Source of the DNA: Acidobacteriota bacterium
GTDB lineage: Bacteria > Acidobacteriota > Blastocatellia > Pyrinomonadales > Pyrinomonadaceae
Direction of reading: 5' to 3'
Length of the DNA: 64,000 nt
Assembly (NCBI GenBank): GCA_020199835.1
Contig: JAIVJV010000012.1
Span: forward strand, 186,001-250,000
A program made the position numbers and the translations under genes. Below are positions 1-9,002 of the stretch, piece by piece. Under the pieces are notes generated by a model. The model was not told where the DNA came from, ran no database searches, and was given only the letters and a program-made list of their open reading frames with translations. Within the stretch, counting starts at the first letter, position 1, and every line of letters starts with the position of its first letter.

Positions 1-798
1 CGCGTTGATCAGTTATTCAAGGGTCGCAATCAGCCCCCTCGGTCATTCGATGACCAGGTTGAAGCGGCCGGGAAGCAACAAGATGCTGACAAGCGCGATC
101 AGATGTTAGCGTTCGCAGTACTCGGCAGTGCCGCAGAGGAACTCGATCGCGTAATCCAGGTTGCCGAAAGGATTTCGGATTCAGATGTTCGCAACAAACT
201 GCTCGGGTGGCTCTTTTTTTCTCGCGCACAAGCGGCCATCAAAGACAAGAGGCTCGATGACGCGAGAAGGTTGGCATCCAAAGTACCCGAGTTGGACCGT
301 CGGGCTTATCTGTATTCGAACATCGCTGAAGAATCGATTAAGCAAAGTAACGATCAGGCGCAGGCAAGGGAAATACTCGAGGAGGTGGCAGACATAGTAA
401 CCAGGGCGCCAAGTACAGTCGTTACAGCACGCGCGTTGCTTGGGTTGGCTTATCTTTACATCAAAATTGATGTGAATCGAGCGATAGGCCTTCTTAGCGA
501 CGCTGTTAAATGTATTAATCGACTTGAGGCCCCCGATTTTTCCAACCAGTATGTCCAGATCAGGGTCGAGGGGAAGACATTTGGCTTTTACACTGGATTC
601 CAGACACCGGGTTTCAACCCCGAGAATGCTTTTCGAGAGTTTGCGAAAGTTAATTATGACGATGCCTTTTATCAGGCCAGTAACTTTGCAGACAAACCTA
701 TTCGCGCTCTAACAACACTTGCCGTGGCAGAGACCTGTTTGCAGAGGGCGCTAGCAAGACAAAAGTCTGAGAAGACAAAGAAAAAGGAAAAGTTCTGA
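1..798 (+). CDS. Helical-repeat protein, 5'-truncated by window edge
   Basis: The reading frame is open from base 1 with no stop before the first Met at 103, so the gene almost certainly begins outside the window and this is its C-terminal part (265 residues seen). The product is rich in Ala, Leu and charged residues arranged as paired amphipathic helices (for example AQAREILEEVADIV), which suggests TPR-like or alpha-solenoid repeats. It ends in a Lys-rich tail (KTKKKEKF). I recognise no catalytic motif. Proteins of this look are common in Acidobacteriota and are usually annotated hypothetical. Role unknown; a scaffold role would be pure inference from the repeat architecture. Confidence 0.7.
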   Translation, partial: RVDQLFKGRNQPPRSFDDQVEAAGKQQDADKRDQMLAFAVLGSAAEELDRVIQVAERISDSDVRNKLLGWLFFSRAQAAIKDKRLDDARRLASKVPELDRRAYLYSNIAEESIKQSNDQAQAREILEEVADIVTRAPSTVVTARALLGLAYLYIKIDVNRAIGLLSDAVKCINRLEAPDFSNQYVQIRVEGKTFGFYTGFQTPGFNPENAFREFAKVNYDDAFYQASNFADKPIRALTTLAVAETCLQRALARQKSEKTKKKEKF

Positions 799-880
799 AG
801 CTAGCCAATTAATCACACGGATAAGAATCGATGTCGAAGATTTTTGGCGCTAGTGACAACTGCGGACCGAACCCACAACT

Positions 881-1486
881 CTACTTTGAAGAAGACCTTA
901 AAGATTGACCCTCCGCCGTCTTCCACTGCTCGTAAAACTTAAACACAAACTTCTTCTGCGCGCCGGGTCCGCCAAAGAACCCATCATCAAAGTCGTACTT
1001 CAGCATCTCCTCAAACGCTTGTTCCGCGGTCCAGCCGTCGTGCGTGATGCGGTAAACCGCCGTCATCGCGCCCGTGCGATGACGCCCACCTTTGCAATGA
1101 ACGTAAACCGGACCATTGGCCGGATCGTTCACCAGCCGCAGGAAGTATTCAGTCTGGTCCTTCGTAGCCGCCCTGCCCGGTAAAAGCGGCAGGTTGAAGT
1201 AGTTCAATCCTAAGCTATCAGCCCACTGACGCTCCGCCGGTACGTAATCCCGTCGCAAGTCAATGATTGTCTTCACGCCCATCGCTTTCAACGCCGCCAT
1301 TTGAGACTGCGTTGGCTGCGATCCGCGAAAGTAGTTGTCGTTAACTTTGCCGAAGTTCTTGATCGGCAGCGGCGCAGTGCCGACTTTTTGCGCCGAGGTG
1401 AAAACGCCCGTAAGGGCCAGCATCAGCAAGACCCCTGCCGCTGCCAGCCCCCTCGCGCTGTGAAACCGTTGTCGAATGCTACTCAT
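881..1486 (-). CDS. Secreted dual-specificity/tyrosine phosphatase-like protein
   Basis: The signature HCKGGRHRTG matches the cysteine phosphatase P-loop HCxxGxxR(S/T), and an upstream WADSLGLNYFNLPL stretch plus DLRR after a beta-strand fit the DSP/PTP fold often labelled 'fused DSP-PTPase phosphatase/NAD kinase-like'. I place the start at MSSIRQ (1486) rather than 1522: from there the N-terminus is a plausible signal peptide (ARGLAAAGVLLMLALTGVFTSA then Q), and the 1522 start would overlap the upstream gene. The enzyme would hydrolyse a phospho-ester (phosphotyrosine, phosphoinositide or other) outside the cytoplasmic membrane. It lies 16 bp downstream of a secreted protein with kinase-like motifs, same strand, so the two are probably co-transcribed. 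Confidence 0.8.
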   Translation of the reverse strand: MSSIRQRFHSARGLAAAGVLLMLALTGVFTSAQKVGTAPLPIKNFGKVNDNYFRGSQPTQSQMAALKAMGVKTIIDLRRDYVPAERQWADSLGLNYFNLPLLPGRAATKDQTEYFLRLVNDPANGPVYVHCKGGRHRTGAMTAVYRITHDGWTAEQAFEEMLKYDFDDGFFGGPGAQKKFVFKFYEQWKTAEGQSLRSSSK

Positions 1487-1502
1487 ATCGTCCCGCCCAA
1501 TT

Positions 1503-2503
1503 TTATCGTTTCGAAGTTGCAACCGATTCGCTCAACCTGTTCAGTTGATTCACGCGATCGCGAATTACCGCTACGAAACCGTTCATTGTTTGCTCATCGT
1601 AGTTAGCAGCGCGAAACGCGTCGCGAAGCTGTTCGTCACTGAGCTGCGCCAGCAGTGATCCGATCCATCTCGCGTTCTCAACTGAGATGTTCTGCATCAC
1701 ACGTTCCTTTCGCTCCTGGCTGCTCCGATAACTCGGCTTGAAGATCGAGGCGAACACGCCCATCTTCTTCGGAGTGGTGTCGTAGTCGAATTTTACCATT
1801 CCGTTTTCCACACCCAGCACAAACTTACTCGAACGGAAGTCAGCCAGCGTGTTTTTCGAACGCTTGCCACCGAGCCCGCCGACTTTGCCGAGCGTGGCGC
1901 CGATATCCGTAGCTACATACTGCGCTTCCAACTCACCCGTTTCGGAGTTCGTGGTTGAGAGCACGCGGTTGTTGCGAATACTCGTGTCGTAATTCGCCAG
2001 CAACACCATGAGCACCTTCAAGCCATCAAGCTCGCGTGTGTTAACGAACGGGTTCACTTCCCAATCCCAATTTTCGCCACGCGAAATGTTTTTACGTTTC
2101 GGTTCGAACCTGGCGCCACGAACCACGGAGCGATTCTCGATGTACTCCTGTCCGCGCGACAGCTTTGGAAGATTCTTGATCTCGGCGCGATCGACGTAGT
2201 AAGCCTCATCCGCGAAATAGCCAACTGACCACACGAGGCGAGTGGCTACAATTTCAGCCTGTGCTTCCGGCCCGACCTTAACAACCCACGTCTCACCGCG
2301 AGCGTCAGTCACCTCAAACTTCGGTGATTCGCCGGTCGATTCTTCTTTAATAAAAGTAAACGGAGCCACGGGGGAGAGTTCGGCCGATCCCCCCGAATGT
2401 AAGGTTGCGCCGTGAGATGTCGCCGGGGTCAGGCTGGCACGGCTGCCAATGTGCTCAGAACGATCGCTGCGACCAGCAATCTACCAAAACTTCCTGCGGA
2501 CAT
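1503..2503 (-). CDS. Putative secreted kinase-fold-like protein, apparent frameshift after signal peptide
   Basis: The main frame gives a 288-residue product from a GTG at 2369, but no good ribosome site precedes that codon and the frame stays open upstream to a stop at 2481-2483. In another frame an ATG at 2503 follows an AGGAG site and encodes a textbook signal peptide (MSAGSFGRLLVAAIVLSTLA) that runs into TGA at 2429-2431. A one-base shift near 2432-2440 would join the two into one secreted protein. The mature part has features reminiscent of atypical kinases (Fam20C/CotH/HipA-like): a Lys in WVVKVG, a following Glu in AEIVATRL, NYDTSIRNN, then YVATDIG. Those assignments are inference. The neighbouring gene is a phosphatase. 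Could also be an unrelated fold. Confidence 0.55.
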
Positions 2504-2592
2504 GATGATCTGTTTCTCCTGTGTGCTGAGTGAAGTTAAACTCCGTTGCCCTCAATTCATAACGCGCAAGAGTTGGCCAAGAAGGAACACGA

Positions 2593-3912
2593 ATGAATAC
2601 GAAGCAAATTCTCTTCGCCGTAGTGAGCTTGCTCACGTTCATCAACCACGCCACGGCTCAGTCAAGCAGCAGCATCAACACCGAACTCGCGCGAGAATAT
2701 TTCAGCGAGCTCAAGCAAACTTCCGATCGTGACGGCGGCAAGACCTGGGGCCTGCCTTTGTATGGGGCCATGATGTTTGTCGACCCGCGCAGTCGTAACG
2801 TCGTGGCCAACCAGGCAGATCTCGAAAACAAGCTGACGCCGCAGGACGGTGTGTTCGTGGGAACGCTTCCGAGCGAAATCAGTCCCGCGAATACCGCATT
2901 CCATTGGGCAGGTGTCCATTGGACGATGGTTCTCTGGCCGGTCTCTCAATTCCGTCAGGCTCGCGAACGCTTGTTACTCCATGAGTCTTTCCACCGGCTG
3001 CAAGAGAAACTCGGACTACCCGCGCGTGATGCAGTGAATGCGCATCTCGACACGCTCAATGGCCGGATCTCGATACAAATGGAGTGGCGCGCACTGGAAC
3101 GCGCATTACGGCAGACGGGCTCGGCGCAAAAAGTTGCCCTCGCCGACGCGCTGCTCTTTCGTAATTATCGTCGCTCACTCTTTCCAGACTCTGCCAAGAA
3201 TGAAAACGCGCTGGAACTCAACGAAGGATTGGCCGAGTACACGGGCGTGAAACTAAGTTCGGCGGATCTGAATGAAACCGTTTTGCGCGCAAATTTTATT
3301 CTGCGCCAAGCGCGCAACAATCCTACGTTCGCCCGTTCCTTTGCATACATTTCAGGCCCCGCGTATGGCGCTTTACTTGATTCGAGCGCGAAACCGTGGC
3401 GCGCCAGCTTGAAGCAAGCTGCCGATCTCGGAGCACTGCTGCAACAGCGCTACGGGATTACGGTTCGCGTATCGGAAGCAGCTGCACGCGCTGCGATATC
3501 GCGTTACGAAGGTGAAGAGATCGTTACGGTTGAGACTGAGCAGGAACGCAGAAGGAATGAGCAGATTGCCGAAGCAAGAAAGAAGTTTATTGACGGACCA
3601 GTCTTGCTGATTTTCTTATCTCCGGACGTGCGCTACAGCTACGACCCTAATAATGTAATCGGGATCGACGCAGACAATACCGTATATCCAACACTGCGGC
3701 TCGTGGATGCATGGGGCGTCCTCACGGTGAGCAATGGAGCCTGGATTGAACGCGACGCCACCGGGCGCCTAGTGAGCGCTCGTGTGCCGGCGCCATCCGA
3801 CCTGGCGGCGCGGCCATTGAAAGGAGATGGTTGGTCCCTGGAACCGGCACACGGGTGGGAAGTGGTTCCAGGCGAACGATCGGGAAATATCAAAATAAGA
3901 AAACGACCGTAG
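2593..3912 (+). CDS. Secreted zincin-like putative metallopeptidase (HExxH)
   Basis: A signal peptide (residues 1-22, cut after ATA or TAQ) follows the ATG at 2593, preceded by AAGGA at good distance. Residues 130-134 read HESFH inside LLLHESFHRLQEKLG, the HExxH zinc site of zincins, and about 77 residues later LNEGLAEYTG offers a Glu third ligand as in gluzincins (E211 or E215). The protein is 439 residues with no transmembrane segment after the signal, so a periplasmic or secreted peptidase is likely. The C-terminal third is beta-rich and of unknown role. It is divergent from the phosphatase/kinase-like pair, with an 89-bp intergenic space that must hold both promoters. I do not recognise the family beyond the motif, and activity is inferred. 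Confidence 0.65.
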   Translation: MNTKQILFAVVSLLTFINHATAQSSSSINTELAREYFSELKQTSDRDGGKTWGLPLYGAMMFVDPRSRNVVANQADLENKLTPQDGVFVGTLPSEISPANTAFHWAGVHWTMVLWPVSQFRQARERLLLHESFHRLQEKLGLPARDAVNAHLDTLNGRISIQMEWRALERALRQTGSAQKVALADALLFRNYRRSLFPDSAKNENALELNEGLAEYTGVKLSSADLNETVLRANFILRQARNNPTFARSFAYISGPAYGALLDSSAKPWRASLKQAADLGALLQQRYGITVRVSEAAARAAISRYEGEEIVTVETEQERRRNEQIAEARKKFIDGPVLLIFLSPDVRYSYDPNNVIGIDADNTVYPTLRLVDAWGVLTVSNGAWIERDATGRLVSARVPAPSDLAARPLKGDGWSLEPAHGWEVVPGERSGNIKIRKRP

Positions 3913-3938
3913 ACGGCTTACTGCGTTTGCACCCTGGT

Positions 3939-4514
3939 TTAGTTGTAACGGAGGTATTTCTCGTACCAGTCTTTACAACTGATTTCACGTTCGCGAAACA
4001 CAACGGGCAAATCAGATCGAGGTATTCGAACAGCATCAGCGGGATAGGTCAGGACCCCCAAGTTTCCCCCACACCCGGTGTCTTCGACATTGGTAATGAA
4101 GATCTCAACCCGACCGTCGCCCTCACAAGCACCGTCGATAATGGTCCAAAAACCTGATGAAGGACGTTGGCCATTTGCCGACACGATTAACATCTCTTTC
4201 GAAAAATCGATCTCCGGTCGTGGCGGGATCCAATTGCCTGGCGCGATTGGAGCGGTGAGCTGTTTCCAGAACTCGTTGTATTGGTCTTGATTCTTAATAA
4301 CGAGGCGAAGCGCCTTGTCAGTCTTAAACCCAAAGGATGGGAACGCTCTGGTTCCGCCGAAGCGCAGGGGGATAGAGGGCCCAGTCAGTTTAAGACCAAC
4401 TTCGTAGAACGTGATCGGGAGCGATTTGCCGCGACATTCAACCGGAGCCGTCCCTTGCGTCCCAAACCACAGTGAGAGACTCAGGACCGAAAATAGTAAT
4501 AGCGCTAGTTTCAT
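3939..4514 (-). CDS. Secreted PrcB C-terminal-like protein
   Basis: The start at 4514 is chosen because GGAGGT lies 8 nt upstream and the product then opens with a signal peptide (MKLALLLFSVLSLSLWFGTQ). The mature part contains EFWKQL, then IDFSKEMLIVSANGQRPSSGFW and later VEDTGCGGNLG. The FxxxMlivx..GxxpSSGfw pattern resembles the C-terminal domain of the protease complex subunit PrcB, a small beta domain found in many secreted bacterial proteins. No enzymatic residues are evident. It sits 53 bp downstream of the HTTM gene on the same strand and may end that operon. The two Cys in DGACEG and DTGCGG could form a disulfide. Confidence 0.6.
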   Translation of the reverse strand: MKLALLLFSVLSLSLWFGTQGTAPVECRGKSLPITFYEVGLKLTGPSIPLRFGGTRAFPSFGFKTDKALRLVIKNQDQYNEFWKQLTAPIAPGNWIPPRPEIDFSKEMLIVSANGQRPSSGFWTIIDGACEGDGRVEIFITNVEDTGCGGNLGVLTYPADAVRIPRSDLPVVFREREISCKDWYEKYLRYN

Positions 4515-4567
4515 AGTCGCGACCTCCGATAACCACTTCACGCCGCGTCGGCGTAACAGTTGCAATC

Positions 4568-6040
4568 TTAACGCGATGCGAGCGGGGTCGTAAGCGGAAG
4601 TATCCAGCGTGCGGGTAACAAACTCACTTTTTCCTTCGCCAGATCCACGTTGGTATCGACTAACAACTGCCGTTCGCGGCCGTTAAGCGAAACCATGGCG
4701 TGAGCCCGCACTTCGACATTATCGTAACCTTCACGCCTCTTCTCTTCAGCCAGGTAATGAGCGAATTGCACGAGCAGGTCCGGCTTCGTCGTCATTTTGA
4801 TCTGATGAGATTTCAGATAATCTTCAGCCTTGATGGTCCATGTTTTTCCACTTGCCGGATGTGTGACATTAAAGACCGCCGTGCCCTCCTTTGTTCTTAA
4901 TTTCATGTGCCACGCAAAATTGTGTCCTTCTTCGGTCCAACTTACGTTTCCCGAATAGAGGTAATGACGAAGCGGGACAAGAAGCTGCACAACAAGGTAG
5001 GCGGCCAACAATCCAGCAACTCGTTTCTGCGAGCGCGTTAAGTCCACACCACTGATTCTTTTCGTAATCGTCTTAGGTCTTGCGGAGGCTTGTGACGGCT
5101 GCGCGTCGAGATACTCCTCGCCGGGCGACATAAACCCTCGAGCAAAACGTCGCGCGAGATCGGGCGGAAAGAAAATCAACAGCGCGCCCAGCATCAACCA
5201 CGGAAAGATGCCGATCTCAAATATCACCGCGTTGAGGAGATTGAAAACAACTGCCGCTGCAAATGCGAAAGGACGCGTGCGTCTCCAGAGGAGCAGCGGG
5301 ACCACCAGCAGGTCGAGCAGCAACCCGCCGATCGCAAAACTGTAGACTACCCATTCAGCCCCAAATACATGACCGAGTCCTGGCATTGTGGTCAACGGAC
5401 GTAACCAAATGCGCATCGGCTCTCCGCCAAAAATCCAATCGCTGTTGAGTTTGGCAATTCCGCCGTAAAAATATGGTATGCCGATTTGTGCCCGCAGCAG
5501 CCACAACGTCCACGCGGGAACCACGTCCGAACGGATCTTGCGACGCAGCAACGCGTCGATGGAAAAAGCGCGTTCTGCGGGGAGGAAACACATGAGAAAA
5601 CTGATCAGACAGACCAGATAGAAGTGGTTCAGATAACGAGTCTGTTCCAGCAGAAAAAAGTATGTGAAGGCGAGAAAAAAGACCGGTGCGGCGATGCGAT
5701 AAAACAGTCCCAGCATCACACACGCCGCCGCTACGCCGAGTACGACAAAGTGAATGTACATCCCCGAACCCGGCCAGGGCTTCACCCAACTGAAACCGTA
5801 GTAAGTAAAGGTGAGTACAGGCTCAACGAAGTAACGCGTGATCCAGCCGTAACTGAAGTAGCGATAAACTTCCCACAGCAGAATGCCGCCGAACACGATG
5901 CGGAAGAAAACCAGGAACGAGATATCGACGGGTTCGAACAGCGCCGCACACACCCGTTGCCACAGATTCGCTTTCGCGCCGGCGTTGGAGACCACAGACG
6001 GCGCAGCAATATGCACTTCTTGCGCGGGAACGGTTTGCAT
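4568..6040 (-). CDS. HTTM-domain integral membrane protein (vitamin K-dependent carboxylase-like)
   Basis: The first 320 residues hold about seven hydrophobic segments with HTTM hallmarks: the ALFEPVDISFLVFFRI opening, RYLNHFYLVCLISFLM, and IPYFYGGIAKLNSDW, which matches the conserved region around the active Lys of gamma-glutamyl carboxylase homologues. The C-terminal 130 residues are soluble and contain a predicted beta-rich domain (HNFAWHMKLRTKEGTAVF) typical of bacterial HTTM proteins. Bacterial members have no proven vitamin K-dependent carboxylase activity in most cases, so the reaction is open. The gene starts 38 bp downstream of the ABC ATPase gene, which suggests co-transcription with that exporter. 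Confidence 0.8.
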   Translation of the reverse strand: MQTVPAQEVHIAAPSVVSNAGAKANLWQRVCAALFEPVDISFLVFFRIVFGGILLWEVYRYFSYGWITRYFVEPVLTFTYYGFSWVKPWPGSGMYIHFVVLGVAAACVMLGLFYRIAAPVFFLAFTYFFLLEQTRYLNHFYLVCLISFLMCFLPAERAFSIDALLRRKIRSDVVPAWTLWLLRAQIGIPYFYGGIAKLNSDWIFGGEPMRIWLRPLTTMPGLGHVFGAEWVVYSFAIGGLLLDLLVVPLLLWRRTRPFAFAAAVVFNLLNAVIFEIGIFPWLMLGALLIFFPPDLARRFARGFMSPGEEYLDAQPSQASARPKTITKRISGVDLTRSQKRVAGLLAAYLVVQLLVPLRHYLYSGNVSWTEEGHNFAWHMKLRTKEGTAVFNVTHPASGKTWTIKAEDYLKSHQIKMTTKPDLLVQFAHYLAEEKRREGYDNVEVRAHAMVSLNGRERQLLVDTNVDLAKEKVSLLPARWILPLTTPLASR

Positions 6041-6078
6041 TTCTGTCGTAGTTTCTGCGAGCTAACTTGCGAGCCGGG

Positions 6079-6996
6079 TTAGTTTAGCTCATTCCGCGAG
6101 GTCAAACGAAGGAATGCTTCTTCCAGACTTTCCTGGGCCGGGCTTAATTCATACACCTTGATGCCGTTGCCGACTAACAACGCGTTTGCTCGAGCCAGCG
6201 CTTCCGCATCCGCGTCAATCCGCAAAAACGAAGCGCCATTCTGGCTAACTGACAAACCGTGTTCTTTGCTCAGTAACTCAAACGCTCCCGCTAAATTGTC
6301 AACGCGCACTTTGTGCAGGTTCGTCGACGCTGTCAGCGCCTCTGGTCCACCTTCGTAAAGCAGGCGGCCTTCGTGAATGATTCCCACACGATTGCAGAGT
6401 TGTTCGATCTCCGTCAGCAGATGACTCGAAAGCAACACCGTCAACTTAAATTCGTGTCGCAAACGTCGAATCAGCTTTCGCGTTTCGTGTATTCCCTGCG
6501 GATCGAGACCGTTGGTAGGTTCGTCGAGAATGATGAGTTGCGGCGTTGGCAAAAGGGCTTGAGCAATTCCGAGGCGTTGCCGCATGCCGTAGGAATAAAC
6601 CTTCACCGGATCTCCGGCGCGCTCACGCAAGTTGACGATTTCGAGCACCTCTTCCACGCGCTTCTTTGAGACGCCACCCGATAACGACGCAAGTAGCTGC
6701 AAATTCCTGCGCGCGGAGAGGTTCTCGTAGAACGCCGGCGTCTCGATGATCGCACCGACGCGCGAACGTGCGCGCAGATATTCCCAACTCGAATTTTGCA
6801 CCGGAAATTTGATCAACCCTGAGGTCGGTCTCACTAAGCCCAGGAGCATTCGCAACGTCGTTGACTTCCCCGCACCGTTTGGACCAAGAAAACCGTAGAT
6901 GTCACCGCGGTCGACGCGAATCGTGAGTCGATCGACGGCCATGCGGCGGCCAAAACGCTTCGTCAGGTCTTCAGTTTGTAGAGCGACGTCGGACAT
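6079..6996 (-). CDS. ABC-2 type transporter ATP-binding protein
   Basis: Standard ATPase subunit of about 305 residues. Walker A is GPNGAGKS (residues 38-45), the signature is YSYGMRQRLGIAQAL, Walker B is LIILDEPTNGLDP, and the switch His lies in LLSSHLL. The C-terminal 80 residues form the extra domain common in ABC-2 drug or lipid exporters (ending in LEEAFLRLT). Its start codon overlaps the stop of the EEP hydrolase gene (ATGA type), so the two are translationally coupled. The partner permease is encoded at 7834-8685, on the far side of that hydrolase. Substrate unknown. Confidence 0.92.
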   Translation of the reverse strand: MSDVALQTEDLTKRFGRRMAVDRLTIRVDRGDIYGFLGPNGAGKSTTLRMLLGLVRPTSGLIKFPVQNSSWEYLRARSRVGAIIETPAFYENLSARRNLQLLASLSGGVSKKRVEEVLEIVNLRERAGDPVKVYSYGMRQRLGIAQALLPTPQLIILDEPTNGLDPQGIHETRKLIRRLRHEFKLTVLLSSHLLTEIEQLCNRVGIIHEGRLLYEGGPEALTASTNLHKVRVDNLAGAFELLSKEHGLSVSQNGASFLRIDADAEALARANALLVGNGIKVYELSPAQESLEEAFLRLTSRNELN

Positions 6997-7832
6997 TAAT
7001 TATGAAGTCCTACTTCGACTAACAACGGCCAGTGGTCCATACGTCCGACCGCGGCGTTACGCAAGACTTCGACTCGTCCAATCTGTTCGAGTTCAGGTGG
7101 CCCAAATATGTAATCAATGCGGCGATCGTTGATGGCAGTGTCGCCAGCATCGCGTCCCAGGTCGCGAAACCGGCGCAGGATATGGCTGTACGATTCGCTG
7201 TCGTGTTTCAAGTTGTCGGTATAAAGATTTGTCTCGTTGGCGGCTTTGAGCTCGAAGTTGAAATCACCCGCGATGAACACCGCAGACGATTGTCGTCGCC
7301 GTTCAACCCAATCCATTAGGGCTTCGGTGTAGGTCCTTCGCCGTGCAGCATTGAACGCATCAGCGTGAGCGCTCAAAACGAGCACTTCCGGTGAGTTCCC
7401 GCGCGGCCGAAATGAAGCGGCAAGGGCGTACTGAGCACCAACCGGCACGGGAATGAATGCCGCTCGCGAATCCTTAACGAGTACGGCCTCGAAACGATCG
7501 CTTCTTCCTTGCTGCGCAACCGCGCCACGATACTTGCCATGTAACAAACCGAGCAAAACGTTCAACTGCGCCTTGCCCGTCAGTTCCTGAAGCGCAACTG
7601 CATCGGGATCGTGGCGCAAGATTACTTCCGCAACGGCCGGCAAATCCTTGTCGTGCGCGCGTGTGTCGTCTTCGAGTTCGGCGTAACCGATGTTCCAGGT
7701 GAGCAGACGCAGTGAATTAACAACGCTCGCCGATGACGCGCGGTTGTCGCTGGATTCAGACGGCTGCGCGAAGTGGACCGCGCCCACAATCATCAGGCAA
7801 AACAACAGCAGCAGGATCAGTTTCACCCACAT
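6996..7832 (-). CDS. Endonuclease/exonuclease/phosphatase (EEP) family hydrolase
   Basis: The 278-residue protein has the EEP core motifs in order: LTWNIGY (Asn), VALQELTG (catalytic Glu), SAHADAF, AGDFNFE (Asp and Asn), IDYIFG and MDHWPLLVEV (catalytic His). The N-terminus carries one hydrophobic segment (LILLLLFCLMIVGAVHF) that works as a signal anchor or signal peptide, so the catalytic domain is probably periplasmic. That favours a phosphodiesterase acting on lipid or nucleotide substrates over a DNA-repair enzyme. It is inserted between the permease and ATPase genes of an ABC-2 exporter, 1 bp after the permease stop and overlapping the ATPase start, so the three are co-translated. Substrate unknown. 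Confidence 0.88.
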   Translation of the reverse strand: MWVKLILLLLFCLMIVGAVHFAQPSESSDNRASSASVVNSLRLLTWNIGYAELEDDTRAHDKDLPAVAEVILRHDPDAVALQELTGKAQLNVLLGLLHGKYRGAVAQQGRSDRFEAVLVKDSRAAFIPVPVGAQYALAASFRPRGNSPEVLVLSAHADAFNAARRRTYTEALMDWVERRRQSSAVFIAGDFNFELKAANETNLYTDNLKHDSESYSHILRRFRDLGRDAGDTAINDRRIDYIFGPPELEQIGRVEVLRNAAVGRMDHWPLLVEVGLHN

Positions 7833-7833
7833 C

Positions 7834-8685
7834 TCAGGTAACGATATCCTTTCGCTCGAAAATCACCACAGTCGCCAGCAATAAACCCGTCGTATACGCG
7901 CCGCAGGTACAGGCGTAATGCCATAGGTTTCGCCACGGAATCTCCGGCTTGAATACGTCGCGCCAGAAGTCCATGTCAGTAGTAAAAAAGTAAGGCCGCA
8001 AATGCTCGAAAAACTCTACTCGTCCAACTATGTAGAGAGTCAGGTAGGCCGCAATCGTCATCACGATTGCTTGTGCCGGTGAGTCGAAGACAACTGAACA
8101 AAGCAGCGCAAGCGCGGCTATAACGAGCAACGCCCAGGTACCTGACAAGACGGAGTAACCAAAACGCATGAGCGCGTCATCACGCATGATCTTTCCTGGC
8201 GCGTCAACAAGATTCAACGGACCGGGATAGAGTTCGAGGTTGCCCCAGCCGACGAAAATCAGGCCGACGATAAGATTCAAGCCGATAAAGAACGACAATA
8301 GCAGCGCGGCGTGCAGTGCGGTCACCAGAAACTTCGAAAGCACGAGTGACGCGCGAGAGATCGGGCGCGTACAGATCATCCGCAGCGTGCCGCCGCGCGC
8401 TTCGCCGGCAATCTGCGACCCCGCGCTCATCGACACGAATATCGGGAGCAACAACGTAAACGAAAACAGCAGCGAGTAGAGCGCGAAAGTCAGGCCGTTG
8501 AAGTATTGCTTCGATTCATACGTATATTTGAACTGCTCCACAGCCTCACCACCCGTTTTGCGCGCGGCATAGGTATAGAACCCCCAAAGCATCAGCGCCA
8601 CAAACGCGATGAGCACGAGGAACGAAAGATAAAAGCTCCGCGCGCGAAACAGCTTCTCGAGTTCCAGTTTGAGTAACGTAAGCAT
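7834..8685 (-). CDS. ABC-2 type transporter permease
   Basis: I place the start at MLTLLKLELEKLFR (8685), the usual opening of ABC-2 permeases, with AAGGG upstream; the longer reading from 8793 adds a basic tail that does not fit. Six hydrophobic segments are visible, the first at FYLSFLVLIAFVALMLWGF and the last at LWHYACTCGAYTTGLLLATV. The motif AGEARGGTLRMICTRPISRASLVLSKFL is typical of this family's first cytoplasmic loop. It begins a minus-strand operon with the EEP hydrolase, the ATPase and the HTTM gene. The complex would sit in the cytoplasmic membrane; substrate unknown. Confidence 0.88.
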   Translation of the reverse strand: MLTLLKLELEKLFRARSFYLSFLVLIAFVALMLWGFYTYAARKTGGEAVEQFKYTYESKQYFNGLTFALYSLLFSFTLLLPIFVSMSAGSQIAGEARGGTLRMICTRPISRASLVLSKFLVTALHAALLLSFFIGLNLIVGLIFVGWGNLELYPGPLNLVDAPGKIMRDDALMRFGYSVLSGTWALLVIAALALLCSVVFDSPAQAIVMTIAAYLTLYIVGRVEFFEHLRPYFFTTDMDFWRDVFKPEIPWRNLWHYACTCGAYTTGLLLATVVIFERKDIVT

Positions 8686-8826
8686 GGCTGCAACGCCCTT
8701 TGATGCGAGATTCAACGTGCTCGGAAAGTCTCTTGTTCGCAATATTATCGGAGAGGAACGGGGCCGCAACCGGAGTAGCCACACTGCCTGCAACAGTGTT
8801 TCATCAGGACATCTGAGACTTCACAC

Positions 8827-8860
8827 AAAAACGCGGCGCGGGCCCAGCACCCACGCCGCC
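8827..8860 (-). terminator. Rho-independent-like terminator after the subtilase gene
   Basis: Read on the minus strand there are GCGGCG and CGCCGC arms separated by about 15 nt, followed by GTTTTTGTG. It lies about 140 nt beyond the subtilase stop and before the ABC permease start, so it would end the sigma/CHAT/protease transcript. The rest of the 316-bp space (8686-9001) holds no convincing gene; it also carries the AT-rich palindrome listed next. Confidence 0.55.
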
Positions 8861-8981
8861 CAGTGACGACTCAGCCACAGTTAGCTTAATCGCCACCAGT
8901 ACACAAAGAGATTTTGATCAGAGAGACAGTGCGGGCAGACGACGGAAAAATACCTAAGCCATCCAGTATTCAGCAGAAATA

Positions 8982-9002
8982 ATTTGTTTGTAACAAACAA
9001 AT
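8982..9002. repeat. AT-rich perfect palindrome at the subtilase stop
   Basis: ATTTGTTTG and CAAACAAAT form a perfect 9-bp inverted repeat with a 3-nt spacer, touching the subtilase stop codon. It has no GC stem or T-run, so it is not a classical terminator; an mRNA 3' fold or protein site is possible. Confidence 0.4.
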
